From Gemmataceae bacterium (GTDB lineage: Bacteria; Planctomycetota; Planctomycetia; Gemmatales; Gemmataceae), in NCBI GenBank assembly GCA_025055795.1, contig JANWVV010000023.1, forward strand, positions 1 through 64,000: a stretch of DNA of 64,000 nt, read 5' to 3'. The position numbers and the translations under genes are program-made. This document shows, one piece after another, positions 1 through 9,321 of this stretch. How positions within the stretch are numbered: position 1 is the stretch's first letter; each line of letters starts with the position of its first letter. The notes under the pieces are model-generated. The model was not told where the DNA came from and searched no databases. It saw only the letters and a list, made by a program, of their open reading frames with translations.

Positions 1-413
1 AATTTTGTGATCAAATCGACCTATGTTACTTTTTACAAAAACATTAGATGTGTCAAATTAAGTTGGTCTAGCAGCGGCTTTGAGGTGCTGGTCAGGCCGT
101 CGCGGCTTGTACTTCCGCGGCAGCAGTGACTGACGGTTACTGTGGAAAATTGGTGGAGGGTTGTTGCAGCAGTGGCAGGGGCAGATGGAGGGGATAACCG
201 GCCCGTTTTACCGGTAGATAGGCGATGAGGATTTAGTGCAGGTTACTCAGGTGTGGACCGATGCACAATTCGATGTACCACCGACGCACAATCCAACGTT
301 GCAGGAGGTGCGTCCGAGTGAGAGCGAGTACCATGGAGTGAAACAACAGAAAAAGCATTACAACATATTTGTGCAAAAATCCTGGAAAAGAAGGGAGTTG
401 GGGTAACAGCAGC
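1..413. other. Left-edge region without a recognised gene
   Basis: The first 60 bases are AT-rich and could hold a promoter or the 3' flank of a gene outside the window. The rest is GC-richer and is open only in short frames without recognisable protein features. I see no tRNA, long inverted repeat or convincing small gene. The segment is probably the leader of tatC. Confidence 0.4.
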
Positions 414-1595
414 ATGGCTCCTAAAAAGAAGCGGCGCAAGAAAAATCCGTATGACGAGTATCCTGATGATATTTTCGCCGATACGCGGATGTCGTTCGGC
501 GAACATCTGGAAGAACTGCGTCAGCGGATGATTACTGCCCTGAAATGGTTAATCTTTTTCATGGTCATCGGCTTTGTGCTGGACGGGATCGGTAGTGCGG
601 TGGGCAATCCCCGCATCGGTATCGGCAAGCCAGTGATGGTAGCCATTACAGAACCAGTCAAGGATCAGGTCAACGACTTCTACAACCGTCGCATTGAGCG
701 AGCCCGATCCGACAAATTGGAACATCTGGAGCGAGCCGACCAGGCCGAAATTGCTCGGATTCGTAAAAAGCTCGAGGCCAACGGGCATTCGTTGAGCAGC
801 CTGAGTGTCGAGGAGCGACGCTTGCTCCTGGGTGCTCCGGAGGTAATGCCCGCGGAAGTCGACGTCCAGGAGTTAACCCCTGCCTTCGGGCCACCACGCC
901 CCGACGCGCCGTCGACCATCACCCTGCATCTACGCGTTTATCCGGGTTTTGTCAACTACTTGAACGAGAAAGGACAGAGTCTACTGGAAACCCGTCAATA
1001 TCTGACCACTTTGAGCGTCCAGGAAGGGTTTGTTGTCTATTTCAAGGTGCAAATTCTTTGTGGGTTTGTGCTGGGCAGCCCCTTTATTTTGTATCAATTC
1101 TGGGCTTTTGTGGCCGCCGGTTTGTATCCGCATGAAAAGCGGTACGTCTATTGGATGCTCGGACCCAGTGTTAGCTTGTTTTTGGCTGGTGTGCTGATGT
1201 GCCAATTTCTGGTGCTCCCTGGAGCTGTCAAAGCATTGCTCATTTTCAACGAATGGCTGGGGTTGGATCCGGATATCCGTTTGAGTGACTGGTTCAGCCT
1301 GGCGATTATCCTGCCATTGGTCTTCGGCGTATCGTTCCAGACGCCGCTGGTCATGGTGTTCCTGTATCGTTTGGGTATTTTCAGCGTGGAAGATTACTTG
1401 TCCAAATGGCGGCATGCCTGCATGTTATTAGCCGTGTTCGCGGCCATGATTACCCCTACGCCAGATGCCGTCACTATGCTGTACCTGTTCCTACCGCTGT
1501 TTGCCTTGTATTTATTGGGAATAGTCATTTGCCGGCTGTACCCTCTAGAAAGCGACGAAGAGGAATGGGAAGAAGCCGAAGAGGTGGCCGTGTAA
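414..1595 (+). CDS. tatC: Twin-arginine translocase subunit TatC with large periplasmic insert
   Basis: Inner-membrane core of the Tat exporter, which recognises twin-arginine signal peptides and moves folded proteins; several window products (DUF1552, DUF1501) carry Tat-type signals. The N-terminal motif FGEHLEELRQRM and the late motif MITPTPDAVTMLYLFLPLFA are TatC hallmarks. About six membrane segments can be drawn: one near residues 38-58, the rest between about 205 and 375. At about 393 residues it is far longer than the usual 240-260. The extra length is a charged stretch of roughly 140 residues between helices 1 and 2, predicted on the outer face. The C-terminal tail is acidic. The ATG at 414 was chosen because AAGGGAG lies upstream and TatC proteins begin near a basic MAPKKK-like leader; an in-frame start at 369 would add 15 residues. 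No tatA/tatB is adjacent. Confidence 0.93.
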   Translation: MAPKKKRRKKNPYDEYPDDIFADTRMSFGEHLEELRQRMITALKWLIFFMVIGFVLDGIGSAVGNPRIGIGKPVMVAITEPVKDQVNDFYNRRIERARSDKLEHLERADQAEIARIRKKLEANGHSLSSLSVEERRLLLGAPEVMPAEVDVQELTPAFGPPRPDAPSTITLHLRVYPGFVNYLNEKGQSLLETRQYLTTLSVQEGFVVYFKVQILCGFVLGSPFILYQFWAFVAAGLYPHEKRYVYWMLGPSVSLFLAGVLMCQFLVLPGAVKALLIFNEWLGLDPDIRLSDWFSLAIILPLVFGVSFQTPLVMVFLYRLGIFSVEDYLSKWRHACMLLAVFAAMITPTPDAVTMLYLFLPLFALYLLGIVICRLYPLESDEEEWEEAEEVAV

Positions 1596-1768
1596 TCCTG
1601 CCAGACTCAACGAAAACTGCGGAGCCAGTGCTGGCAAGCGAAGGCCGGTACCTGAACTGAGGCCATATAATGGGATCGGCCGCATACCCAAGGGCGATAA
1701 CGGTTAATTGAGATACTCGGTCTTTCGACAACGTGTCCCATCCAGCAAGCACGCGGGCACGAGGGGAA

Positions 1769-3397
1769 ATGATAATTGAACAACAAACCAGCAGCGAGTT
1801 TGTTTGCTCTGCAGGTGAAGCAACTGAACTGGGCGATGAGCCGCGTGTATTTCTGGTGGGCGCGGGTCCGGGCAGCCCCGACCTGCTCACGGTCCGGGCC
1901 GTGGAATTGCTCCAGCAAGCCGATCTGATCATTTACGATCAACTGGTGCCCGAACGACTACTAGCTGTGGCCCGTCCCAATGCTGATCGCGTTTGCGTGG
2001 GAGATCTGCCCGGTCGGCACGCGGACAAAACAGGACCGGTGCTGGACTTGATGATCGCGGCAGCGCGGTCTGGCCGCTGTGTGGTGCGGTTGAAGGGGGG
2101 GGACCCCCTCATTTTTGGTCGGGGTGGCGAAGAAATTGCAGCTCTGCGTCAGGCCGGTATCGCCTTCGAGATTGTTCCAGGAGTTACGGCAGCCTTGGCT
2201 GCTGGGGCCTATCTGGAAATCCCGCTGACACACCGCCGCTACGCTAGTGCCCTGGCACTAATCACCGGTCATGAGTGCCCGGAAAAGGGGGAGGGGCGAC
2301 TCAACTGGCAGGCCCTAGCCCAGTTTCCGGGTACCCTGGCCATCTATATGGGGATCAACCGTTTGCCGCAAATCGTTGCCTGCTTGCTGGAGCATGGCAA
2401 GTCGGCGGATACGCCAGCGGCTCTGGTTAGCCACGTCAGTTGGGCAACCCAACGCCGCATAGTTTGTCGACTTGGCGAGCTGGAACGGGTCCAGCAACGG
2501 GCTGGTATTCAGCCGCCCGCTTTAATCCTGATCGGTGAAGCGGTGGGTCAGCAGGTGGATCAGCCCTGGTCGGAGCGTCGTCCTTTGTTTGGTCAAAGCG
2601 TGCTTGTGACCCGACCGGCCCACCAGGCGACGACAATGATTCGCCGATTGGAAAGATGGGGGGCCGTGGTTTATCATTGGCCCGCTCTGGTGATCCGCCC
2701 GCCCGCAGATCTGACCCCCATGGACACCGCTTTGGACGAGCTGGCTCTGGGACAGTGGGACTGGCTCGTGTTTACTAGTGCCAATGGTGTGCACGGGCTG
2801 TTGCGACGGGCCTGGGAGCGCGGACGCGACCTGCGACTGTTCGGCTCGGTCCGTCTGGCCGCTATTGGTCCCAAAACGGCAGAAACGCTGCAGACTTATC
2901 ATCTGCGAGCCGATCTAGTTCCCGAAAGACAGTTTTCGTCGGAAGGATTGGCGGCCGCTTTACGCCCCTGCGTCCGGGGACAGCGGGTCCTGCTAGCCCG
3001 AGCAGACCAGGGACGTGACGTCTTGCCACAAGCACTCCGTGATGATGTCCAAAAGTTGAAACAGATCACGGTCTACGAGCAAGCCCCTGGTGCACCGCCG
3101 GTTCCCGCGGTGCTTGACAGTCTACGCCATGGAGCTATCCGCTGGGTGACCCTGACCAGTAGCAATATCGCCCGTCGCTTTCTGGAGTATTGCGACGCCG
3201 CGATTGAGCAGCAAATCCGACAAGGCAAGGTCGGTCTGGTTGCAATCAGTCCTGAAACGGCAAACGTAGTACGCCAGGCGGGTCTACCAGTCGCCGCTGA
3301 GGCGAACACTTTTACAGAAGAAGGATTACTCAATGCCTTGGTCGATGCGGTCCGGAACCAAGGGGGAAGCAAGGCTCAGCATTCAGATCACAACTGA
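1769..3397 (+). CDS. Fused uroporphyrinogen-III C-methyltransferase / uroporphyrinogen-III synthase
   Basis: Two tetrapyrrole enzymes in one chain of about 542 residues. The first half (about 27-265) is a SUMT/CobA methyltransferase: it shows the glycine-rich start VGAGPGSPDLLT, a YDQLVP-like segment and the SAM-site motif RLKGGDPLIFGRGGEE. The second half (about 285-535) resembles HemD, which cyclises hydroxymethylbilane to uroporphyrinogen III, with LVFTSANGVHGL and LTSSNIARRFLEY. The product would be made and then methylated to precorrin-2, feeding sirohaem or cobalamin. The precorrin-2 dehydrogenase/chelatase part of CysG is absent. An in-frame GTG at 1733 is an alternative start; the ATG at 1769 follows GAGGGG closely. 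The 170-base gap after tatC holds no gene. Confidence 0.9.
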   Translation: MIIEQQTSSEFVCSAGEATELGDEPRVFLVGAGPGSPDLLTVRAVELLQQADLIIYDQLVPERLLAVARPNADRVCVGDLPGRHADKTGPVLDLMIAAARSGRCVVRLKGGDPLIFGRGGEEIAALRQAGIAFEIVPGVTAALAAGAYLEIPLTHRRYASALALITGHECPEKGEGRLNWQALAQFPGTLAIYMGINRLPQIVACLLEHGKSADTPAALVSHVSWATQRRIVCRLGELERVQQRAGIQPPALILIGEAVGQQVDQPWSERRPLFGQSVLVTRPAHQATTMIRRLERWGAVVYHWPALVIRPPADLTPMDTALDELALGQWDWLVFTSANGVHGLLRRAWERGRDLRLFGSVRLAAIGPKTAETLQTYHLRADLVPERQFSSEGLAAALRPCVRGQRVLLARADQGRDVLPQALRDDVQKLKQITVYEQAPGAPPVPAVLDSLRHGAIRWVTLTSSNIARRFLEYCDAAIEQQIRQGKVGLVAISPETANVVRQAGLPVAAEANTFTEEGLLNALVDAVRNQGGSKAQHSDHN

Positions 3398-3415
3398 TCC
3401 GGGCAAGGCGGCGAA

Positions 3416-3640
3416 TCATTTAAGGTCTTTCATAACATTGATCGCCAGATAAATTACGATAGCCGAGGCCAATACACCTAGAATGTCGACCACGAAGAAA
3501 GGTCCGCCCCCAAACGGTAAGCCCGCGATCACATCCAGCAGGAACATCAGGAGAACCAAAATGGCCACTGCCAGCGAGCCATAGCACAGAATCTTTTCCA
3601 TCGCAGGGCCTTTCCGAGTCGCCGCTGTTGCTGCCGTCAT
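3416..3640 (-). CDS. Small two-helix membrane protein, unknown function
   Basis: A 74-residue protein that I do not recognise by name. After a short polar leader ending in KGPAMEK come two hydrophobic segments of about 20 residues separated by a glycine-rich turn (IAGLPFGGGPFF), then a short KDLK tail, so it should be an inner-membrane hairpin. The ATG at 3640 has an excellent AGGGAGG at 10 bases. Translation could also begin inside at 3601. It is convergent with the tetrapyrrole fusion gene, whose stop is 18 bases away. There is no cysteine or histidine pair suggesting catalysis; a structural or regulatory role is a guess. Confidence 0.6.
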   Translation of the reverse strand: MTAATAATRKGPAMEKILCYGSLAVAILVLLMFLLDVIAGLPFGGGPFFVVDILGVLASAIVIYLAINVMKDLK

Positions 3641-4124
3641 GACTGCATACCCTCCCTCTGTTCCGACCAGTGCCACTTGGCCGGATCCAAAAGACCAACG
3701 AGGGACAAGGGCTGTATGTCGGCCATTCTAGTCTATCTCCCTGGGCCTGCAACAGTTGAGATTGGCTCTTTGGAACCCCTTTTGTCAAGCTTTTGTGTGT
3801 TGCAATCGCAACAACCCATACCCTCGGTTTGTTCCCGGGGCCATGCAGTTTAACTACTATCATCACTCCCTTGGACGGCTCGTCACTAGATATGCGAGCG
3901 AGTTTACCGGTTGCTATAAGACGTGTTAAAACGTCTGTACAGACACACTGGACTAAATATCAACGGTCGTGGTTAATGTGCCTCTGCTGGTGGTACGGCA
4001 AGGAAGTCGTTATCAGTCAGGTTTATCATAACCATTAAGCATAGCGATTTTAGAATTCAGCTGGGGTATCGACTCGAGTGAGCATATAGTGGAGCAGAAC
4101 AGATCAACATCGACGGACGAGACT
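3641..4124. other. Intergenic region between divergent genes
   Basis: About 480 bases between the small membrane protein (reverse) and the binding-protein-like gene (forward). It should hold both promoters. AT-rich patches occur around 3780-3800 and 3940-4060, but I cannot assign a -35/-10 pair with confidence. I see no gene or strong hairpin. Confidence 0.4.
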
Positions 4125-5729
4125 ATGCAAAAGTTGGAATGGTGGCGCAGTTTATCCAGAATTGGTGTTCTGCTGCTGCTGGTGGGTAGCGGAGGGGCTT
4201 TAATCGGGTGGTTGAGTCGGCAATCAGGCTCGGCCCGATGGGTCCGTCCCGTGCCCAGTGGTGATCAGGAAATCGCCTGGCTGCACACTCCCACTGCTTA
4301 CGAGACCTGGGACAACTTTGTCCGCGGACTGAAACGCGCGGAAGGATCGGGACGTGTTCCCCAATTGTATGTGGACGACCGTCATGCCTATCCGCAACAG
4401 ACGACAGCGGTGCCGGAGGTCATCGTTGGACGGTCGGACCGGGTTGGGCGGCTACACTTCCGCTGGTACAAAGTTACGGACGCCATGTCCCAAAGCCGGT
4501 GGATTGAGCAGTTGTTGCAGCGACAGCCACCTCCCTTGGCAGTAATCGCGGGCTGGTCGAGTGACCGTGCAGCTGAGCTGGCCGAGGCCTTGCGTGCCAG
4601 CCCTCAGCCCGACAAACCGGTTCTAATCCTGGTGGCAGCGACTGCCGAGCAGATCTCCAGCGACGTGGCCATGACCGGACCGGCTGGGCCACTGCTGGTG
4701 TCGTTATATGAGCGTACCTTCCGCTTCTGTTTTTCCAATCGGCAGATGGCGGAGGCTTTGGTCGATTTTTTGCTGACGGAGCCGTCCTTACGTCCCCATT
4801 CAGGTATCGAGCCGGCCACACTGGCATGGGGAGGAGGCTGGCGGGATCCCTGGGGTACGTTGACCGCCCTTCTGGCCCCCGAAATACCCGCCTTTGCCAT
4901 CGATTGGCAGGATGATCCGTACTCATTGGACCTGAGTTTCCACCTGCGGCGTCAGTTGAGCCGGCGCTGCCCGACGGCTGCTGGTGTCCCCCATCTACTG
5001 TTGATGCGGTCGCAGATCCCCTTCAGTACCGGGCCGGTGCATCAACCAAACGCCGCCGAAGCCGACGCGGTCGCCCACATCTTGCAGCATCTACCGCCTT
5101 CTTCCCGGCGGACACTGTTGTTGTTGCCTACGGTAACGGCTCCGGCCCGACGCGTTCTCCGAGCTTTGGTGCAGGAACAATCGGAGATCGGTGAACAATT
5201 GGTGGCAGTTATTGGAGATGGTATCACGGTTAACACCGTATTCCGCGACCGGGAAGTAGCCTGGCCGATCCGAACGATACCCGTGCCGCTAGTGTTGTTT
5301 ACCCATGCTGATCCGTTCGCTTGGGATGATCCCCAAACGACTGTGGCTCTGCCCCGGGACTATACCCTGCCTGCCCCTGCGGCTACTGAGGTCCGCACAA
5401 CGACCGAAGACGTGGAACATTTCCGTTGGATGAGTGAAGTGTTAGTGACGGCGGCCTATTCCGCCCAATCGCCTGCTCTGGTTGCCAATCCAGAACAATT
5501 GCATCAGGCTTTGCGGAGCCTGGAGCCAGCGGTGTTTGATGCACAAGGGAATCGTCTGGGTGGCCGCGGTGAACACATCGTGGTGCTTCGTCCCTTGAAC
5601 ATGGCCCCCTTCCAATCTCCTGACAGCGAAGGCGTCATCGAGGTCTACACCCGTCAGGGTCCAGAAAGGGGATGGTTTTGTTTGCATCGTCGCTTGTTGT
5701 ATCGGATCAGTTATGAGCGCTCCCCTTGA
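4125..5729 (+). CDS. Membrane-anchored periplasmic-binding-protein-like sensor component
   Basis: A 534-residue protein with one N-terminal membrane segment (about residues 9-29) and an extracytoplasmic body. Alternating hydrophobic strands and helices (PPLAVIAGWSSDRA, PVLILVAATAEQI, RTLLLLPTVTAPA) suggest a type-1 periplasmic-binding fold, as in receptor-family ligand-binding proteins. No catalytic motif is visible. Its end overlaps the start of the histidine kinase gene by 17 bases, so the two are translationally coupled; my inference is that it supplies the ligand-sensing input. The ATG at 4125 follows GGACGAG; a GTG at 4089 would add 12 residues. The ligand is unknown, and the fold assignment is by eye only. 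Confidence 0.6.
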   Translation: MQKLEWWRSLSRIGVLLLLVGSGGALIGWLSRQSGSARWVRPVPSGDQEIAWLHTPTAYETWDNFVRGLKRAEGSGRVPQLYVDDRHAYPQQTTAVPEVIVGRSDRVGRLHFRWYKVTDAMSQSRWIEQLLQRQPPPLAVIAGWSSDRAAELAEALRASPQPDKPVLILVAATAEQISSDVAMTGPAGPLLVSLYERTFRFCFSNRQMAEALVDFLLTEPSLRPHSGIEPATLAWGGGWRDPWGTLTALLAPEIPAFAIDWQDDPYSLDLSFHLRRQLSRRCPTAAGVPHLLLMRSQIPFSTGPVHQPNAAEADAVAHILQHLPPSSRRTLLLLPTVTAPARRVLRALVQEQSEIGEQLVAVIGDGITVNTVFRDREVAWPIRTIPVPLVLFTHADPFAWDDPQTTVALPRDYTLPAPAATEVRTTTEDVEHFRWMSEVLVTAAYSAQSPALVANPEQLHQALRSLEPAVFDAQGNRLGGRGEHIVVLRPLNMAPFQSPDSEGVIEVYTRQGPERGWFCLHRRLLYRISYERSP

Positions 5730-7566
5730 TACTTCAGAGCCAGCCGGATCACTCGAACGGTCGGCAACGCCACTCGGCTCAGCCCGGAATGCTCCGACGC
5801 CCTCTTTGGGGCGATTCCTGCTGCGGCTGATGCCCTTGATGGTGCTGTGGCTGAGCACGGCTGGTTTACTCGTCTGGCTGCTCTACAGTCGGGCGCAGTG
5901 GAACGAAGTGGCCGATGAGGCCAATATCCGCGAATGGGTGGAAAACACTCGCATTTTTCGCAAAACACTGACCGAGCTGGCGTTCGAATACGTGGAGTTG
6001 CACCGCGCCGGGGAGGGAGCGAGTGGTGACGACGACCCCGCCTTGGACGTCCGTCGACGCAATAAGCGGAATGAATTATTTGAGCATATGCGGGCAATGG
6101 TCGAGCCGTTGCGGCTTCATGCGACGCAATTGCCGTTATTTCCGGAAGTAGCACGGCTGGAGGTGCGTTTTGATGGACCTGCCGCCTGGCGATCGGGACC
6201 GGAGCCGATCCGGTGGCAATCGCCGAAGTTGTTCATGCCGGCTGCCGCCCGACCGCTCTGGCACACCCTCACGATTGTCCCGGCCACATCGGCCCAGCTC
6301 GAGGTCTATCCGGTCATTCAGGTCGATTACCGCTTGCATACCTACAATCGAGTCCAGTTGCAGCAGGAAGAATATCGCTGGTGGCAGTCGATAGCGGCAG
6401 CCGTTTTACTGGTCAGCACGCTGCTAGCGTTTTATCAGACCGGCCGGTTCTGGCGGCAGGAACGCCGCTTGGAACGCGAGCGGTGGCAGCAGACCATGGC
6501 GGCCGAACAACGTGAACGGGAACTGCTCCAGGCCCGCATTGCCCATGCGGAAATGGAACGGCAAGTGCTCCAGGCCCAGCTCAAACAGCAGGAGGCGGAA
6601 CGAGCCGGCCAGGAGCTACGTCGCCGCATGCTCGAACAACAACTGGAGGCGGCCCGCCTGGAACAACGTGCCGCGGAAGCGGAACGCCGGGCCTTCGAAT
6701 TACGCTCTCAACTTTATGCCAGCATCGGTATTCTGGCTGGCAGCTACGCCCATAACATAAAAAACCTGTTGGTGCGGCCCAACGATCTGTTAGCACGCTG
6801 TCTTGATGCCTCCAGCCTGGCTGACGAACATAAACAGATGTTGCAGGAAGTTCGAGCTACCCTGGGAACGGTCACCGAACGCTTGCAACAGATCCTGCGC
6901 ACGGTCCGCCGCGATCCCACGCAAACCGCCATGGCTCGCGTGAATCTGGCCTCTTTGCTTCAGGACACCGAGCATACCTGGCGGGACACGGCACGCGACA
7001 AATGGAAGGTCGAATTGCACCTGCACCTGCCGGAACATCCCTTGTGGGTCCGGGGGGACCTTTCCCACCTGCAGCAAGCGATCGAAAACCTCCTGTTCAA
7101 CGCTCGCGATGCGACATTTGAAATGCGCAACTACTTGCGGCTGGAGGCCCGCAAAGATGACGATCCTGTCCGAAGACGTCAGCGCTTGCTCGCCGCGGCT
7201 TCCTGGAAAGGACACGTCCACTTACGGCTGTTTCGACAGGGTGATGAAGCCATCCTGGAGGTCGCTGATAACGGCATCGGTATGACCGAAGAAGTACGCT
7301 CCCAATGCCTGCGAACCTACTTTTCCACCAAGCGTGACAATGCCTTGTATGAGGGCTACTCTTCCGGGATGGGGTTAGGGTTGTCCTTCGTAGCGATGGT
7401 CATGGAACACCATGGCGGCCGGATCGACATCGAGTCAGTGCCGCTACGCGGAAGTGTCTTCCGATTGCTGTTGCCGTTGGAGCCGGCATCCACTTGCAAT
7501 ACTCCGCCGTCGGCTTCTGGTTCTCCACCCCCCACCGATGTACCTTCTGCTATTCCATCGCCCTGA
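5713..7566 (+). CDS. Orphan membrane sensor histidine kinase
   Basis: A 617-residue kinase. A membrane segment near residues 34-59, an extracytoplasmic region to about 220 and a second segment near 225-247 are followed by a long Glu/Arg/Gln-rich coiled coil (about 252-335). The phosphoacceptor region is atypical: His347 lies in SYAHNIKNLL. The ATPase domain has the N box LQQAIENLLFNARDA, G1 box DNGIGMTEEV, and the lid and G2 box YSSGMGLGLSFV. The C-terminus is a Pro/Ser-rich tail. It overlaps the upstream binding-protein-like gene, and no response regulator is encoded nearby. The external loop is probably too small to bind complex ligands alone, which fits the coupled partner doing so. Confidence 0.88.
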   Translation: MSAPLDTSEPAGSLERSATPLGSARNAPTPSLGRFLLRLMPLMVLWLSTAGLLVWLLYSRAQWNEVADEANIREWVENTRIFRKTLTELAFEYVELHRAGEGASGDDDPALDVRRRNKRNELFEHMRAMVEPLRLHATQLPLFPEVARLEVRFDGPAAWRSGPEPIRWQSPKLFMPAAARPLWHTLTIVPATSAQLEVYPVIQVDYRLHTYNRVQLQQEEYRWWQSIAAAVLLVSTLLAFYQTGRFWRQERRLERERWQQTMAAEQRERELLQARIAHAEMERQVLQAQLKQQEAERAGQELRRRMLEQQLEAARLEQRAAEAERRAFELRSQLYASIGILAGSYAHNIKNLLVRPNDLLARCLDASSLADEHKQMLQEVRATLGTVTERLQQILRTVRRDPTQTAMARVNLASLLQDTEHTWRDTARDKWKVELHLHLPEHPLWVRGDLSHLQQAIENLLFNARDATFEMRNYLRLEARKDDDPVRRRQRLLAAASWKGHVHLRLFRQGDEAILEVADNGIGMTEEVRSQCLRTYFSTKRDNALYEGYSSGMGLGLSFVAMVMEHHGGRIDIESVPLRGSVFRLLLPLEPASTCNTPPSASGSPPPTDVPSAIPSP

Positions 7567-7699
7567 GGAGAATCGTCCATGACCACTCCCTTGGGGCTAC
7601 ACCCAAAGTTTCACCAACACAGGCTCCGCAGCAAAGGTGTTAGGCGCAACGGACATGTGACGGATGTATGAATTGTGAAAGTGGCTGCACCCGGGAAAG

Positions 7700-8986
7700 T
7701 CAAGGCCTCCAAGGCGTTGCATAATTGGGAGCCAGTTTGCGGAAGCGTTCCAACCAGGCTCGTTGCAAGGCGGAGCTGATGTCTTTATCGCGCTGTAATT
7801 GTTCCGGGGTGCGACCCCAGTAGAAGAAAAACCATCCCGAGGCCCAACGCTGCGACTGCTCGACAAATTTTTCCAACTCTTCGGCCGTACACCAAAGGGG
7901 GAACGACTCTTCAATCACTACCGGTTTACCAACGGCAAAGCCCCGTAACGTTTCCAGTGCTTCGTTCACTTTCCCCTTGTGGGGGTAAATGTGTACGGCG
8001 ATGAGATCCAGCTCGGCGACGATTTTTTCAGGGACGAAACCGGAGGTGAGTCCGGGGCGGTCCAGGCTCCAGTCGACCAGCCCCACGGTGATCAGATGGC
8101 GGCGATCGACCCGTCGGATGGCCTGCACCAGTTGCCGAATCCAGGCTCGGGCAATCTCAGGCCGGGTGCGTTGGCCTTGGTCTAGTGTAATGAACTGGAC
8201 AAAATGCTTGTCGCCAAATGGCGGTGGCAGCCAGTCACCGGCCTCGCGTTTGCCTCCGGGAACCACAGGTTCGTTCATCAGATCGTAGCAGAAAACAGCC
8301 GGACTGTGGGCTGCTCGCTCGGCCACCGCGGTCCAGAACCGTGCTTGTGCTTGCCAGCGTCCGGCTTCGTCCAGAGCATCGTACCAGGCTGGCACGTCCT
8401 TTTTGTGGTAACATCCCAAGCCTGTTAGGTCCAGGTAAAGGCCCTGCTGCTCGGCCAGCCGCAGAAGACGCTCCAGTTGCCGTAATGCCTTGCTGTTCGG
8501 TTTGTCAATTGCCTCCATGAATTGGCCAAATTGCAGATGGACCCGCACGCAGTTGGCCCCGAGCGCTTTCATCTCGGCAAAGTCTTCTTCTACTTTGGCC
8601 CATTCGCTTTCCCAATAATCCTCCAGGAGCCGACCCCGTTCGTCGTGATCGTAATTGAATCCCCAGGGTCGAAACGATTGCGACGTGCCGGCAAGGACGA
8701 ATCCGCGTGCCCCTTCGCTCAGCTGCACAAACGGTAGGACCTCTGAACGCTTCTGAAGCTCAATCCCTAGAGGCGACAGCCCTTTGTCCCGGGTAAGTTC
8801 CGACTGATCCGAGCGTGAAGGGTCTGACTCAGTTTCATCACACTTGAGCAGTATTTTTTCCGCTGACAGTGATTCTTTACCCAAGAGCGAGTCGGTTGGC
8901 AGATCGCCAGGGAGTAAACCGATCAAGCCCGCTAGTCCCAAACAGATCGTGGTGCCCGCCACCCATTCGCAAACGGCACTTGGCAT
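7700..8986 (-). CDS. Glycoside hydrolase family 5-like protein, membrane-anchored or exported
   Basis: A (beta/alpha)8 hydrolase of about 428 residues. A hydrophobic N-terminal segment (near residues 8-28) works as a signal peptide or anchor, followed by a polar linker to about 75. Clan GH-A hallmarks: ANCVRVHLQFG on an early strand, YDLMNEPVVPG with the acid/base Glu, and KPVVIEESFPLW with the nucleophile Glu. WRP-like aromatics close the chain. Family 5 (cellulase/mannanase-like) fits best, but the substrate cannot be read from sequence. The ATG at 8986 has GGGAG 9 bases upstream; an ATG at 9001 is also in frame. The gene lies downstream of the DUF1559 gene on the same strand, separated by a strong terminator. 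Confidence 0.82.
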   Translation of the reverse strand: MPSAVCEWVAGTTICLGLAGLIGLLPGDLPTDSLLGKESLSAEKILLKCDETESDPSRSDQSELTRDKGLSPLGIELQKRSEVLPFVQLSEGARGFVLAGTSQSFRPWGFNYDHDERGRLLEDYWESEWAKVEEDFAEMKALGANCVRVHLQFGQFMEAIDKPNSKALRQLERLLRLAEQQGLYLDLTGLGCYHKKDVPAWYDALDEAGRWQAQARFWTAVAERAAHSPAVFCYDLMNEPVVPGGKREAGDWLPPPFGDKHFVQFITLDQGQRTRPEIARAWIRQLVQAIRRVDRRHLITVGLVDWSLDRPGLTSGFVPEKIVAELDLIAVHIYPHKGKVNEALETLRGFAVGKPVVIEESFPLWCTAEELEKFVEQSQRWASGWFFFYWGRTPEQLQRDKDISSALQRAWLERFRKLAPNYATPWRP

Positions 8987-9107
8987 GATAGATGCTCCCA
9001 TCGAATACTTGGTCCGCCGGATTCCATTCACCGCAACTGAAGCCAAGGTCAATTCTAGAGGCACTCTGCAAACAATTGAGACACAGGGTCAATAGAATAG
9101 CACGAAA

Positions 9108-9146
9108 TGGTTCTGAAAAAGAGAAGGCCGGGGTGAAACCCGGCCT
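9108..9146 (-). terminator. Intrinsic terminator of the DUF1559 gene
   Basis: On the minus strand, AGGCCGGG and CCCGGCCT form a perfect 8-bp stem around the loop TTTCAC, followed directly by TCTCTTTTTC. A GC-rich stem with a T-run is a standard Rho-independent terminator. It lies about 180 bases after the DUF1559 stop and before the GH5-like gene, so it should insulate the two. Confidence 0.82.
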
Positions 9147-9192
9147 GTGAACTGAGTTTGCTTTACGGGTGCTACGGGTTGCAATGATTTAG

Positions 9193-9223
9193 GCTTGCTA
9201 CTCTATGTGTTTGGCTAGCAAGC
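9193..9223. repeat. 8-bp inverted repeat in the DUF1559 3' region
   Basis: GCTTGCTA and TAGCAAGC are perfect arms separated by 15 bases. No T-run follows on either strand. It may stabilise the 3' end of the DUF1559 transcript; function not shown. Confidence 0.35.
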
Positions 9224-9321
9224 ACGCGTTGGTTGAGTTCAGCTTCTCGGGGGGCCGCTTTAAATCTCTCCCTCAGAGCGGCATATGTCAGTCACAGGTG
9301 TGGGATTCACCCTAGTATTAC

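Larger units (their letters stand above)
8987..9321. other. Intergenic region with DUF1559 3' structures
   Basis: The 3' flank of the DUF1559 gene and the leader of the GH5-like gene. It contains the intrinsic terminator at 9108-9146. It also holds an 8-bp inverted repeat, GCTTGCTA (9193-9200) and TAGCAAGC (9216-9223), with a 15-base loop. I see no small gene. Confidence 0.5.
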
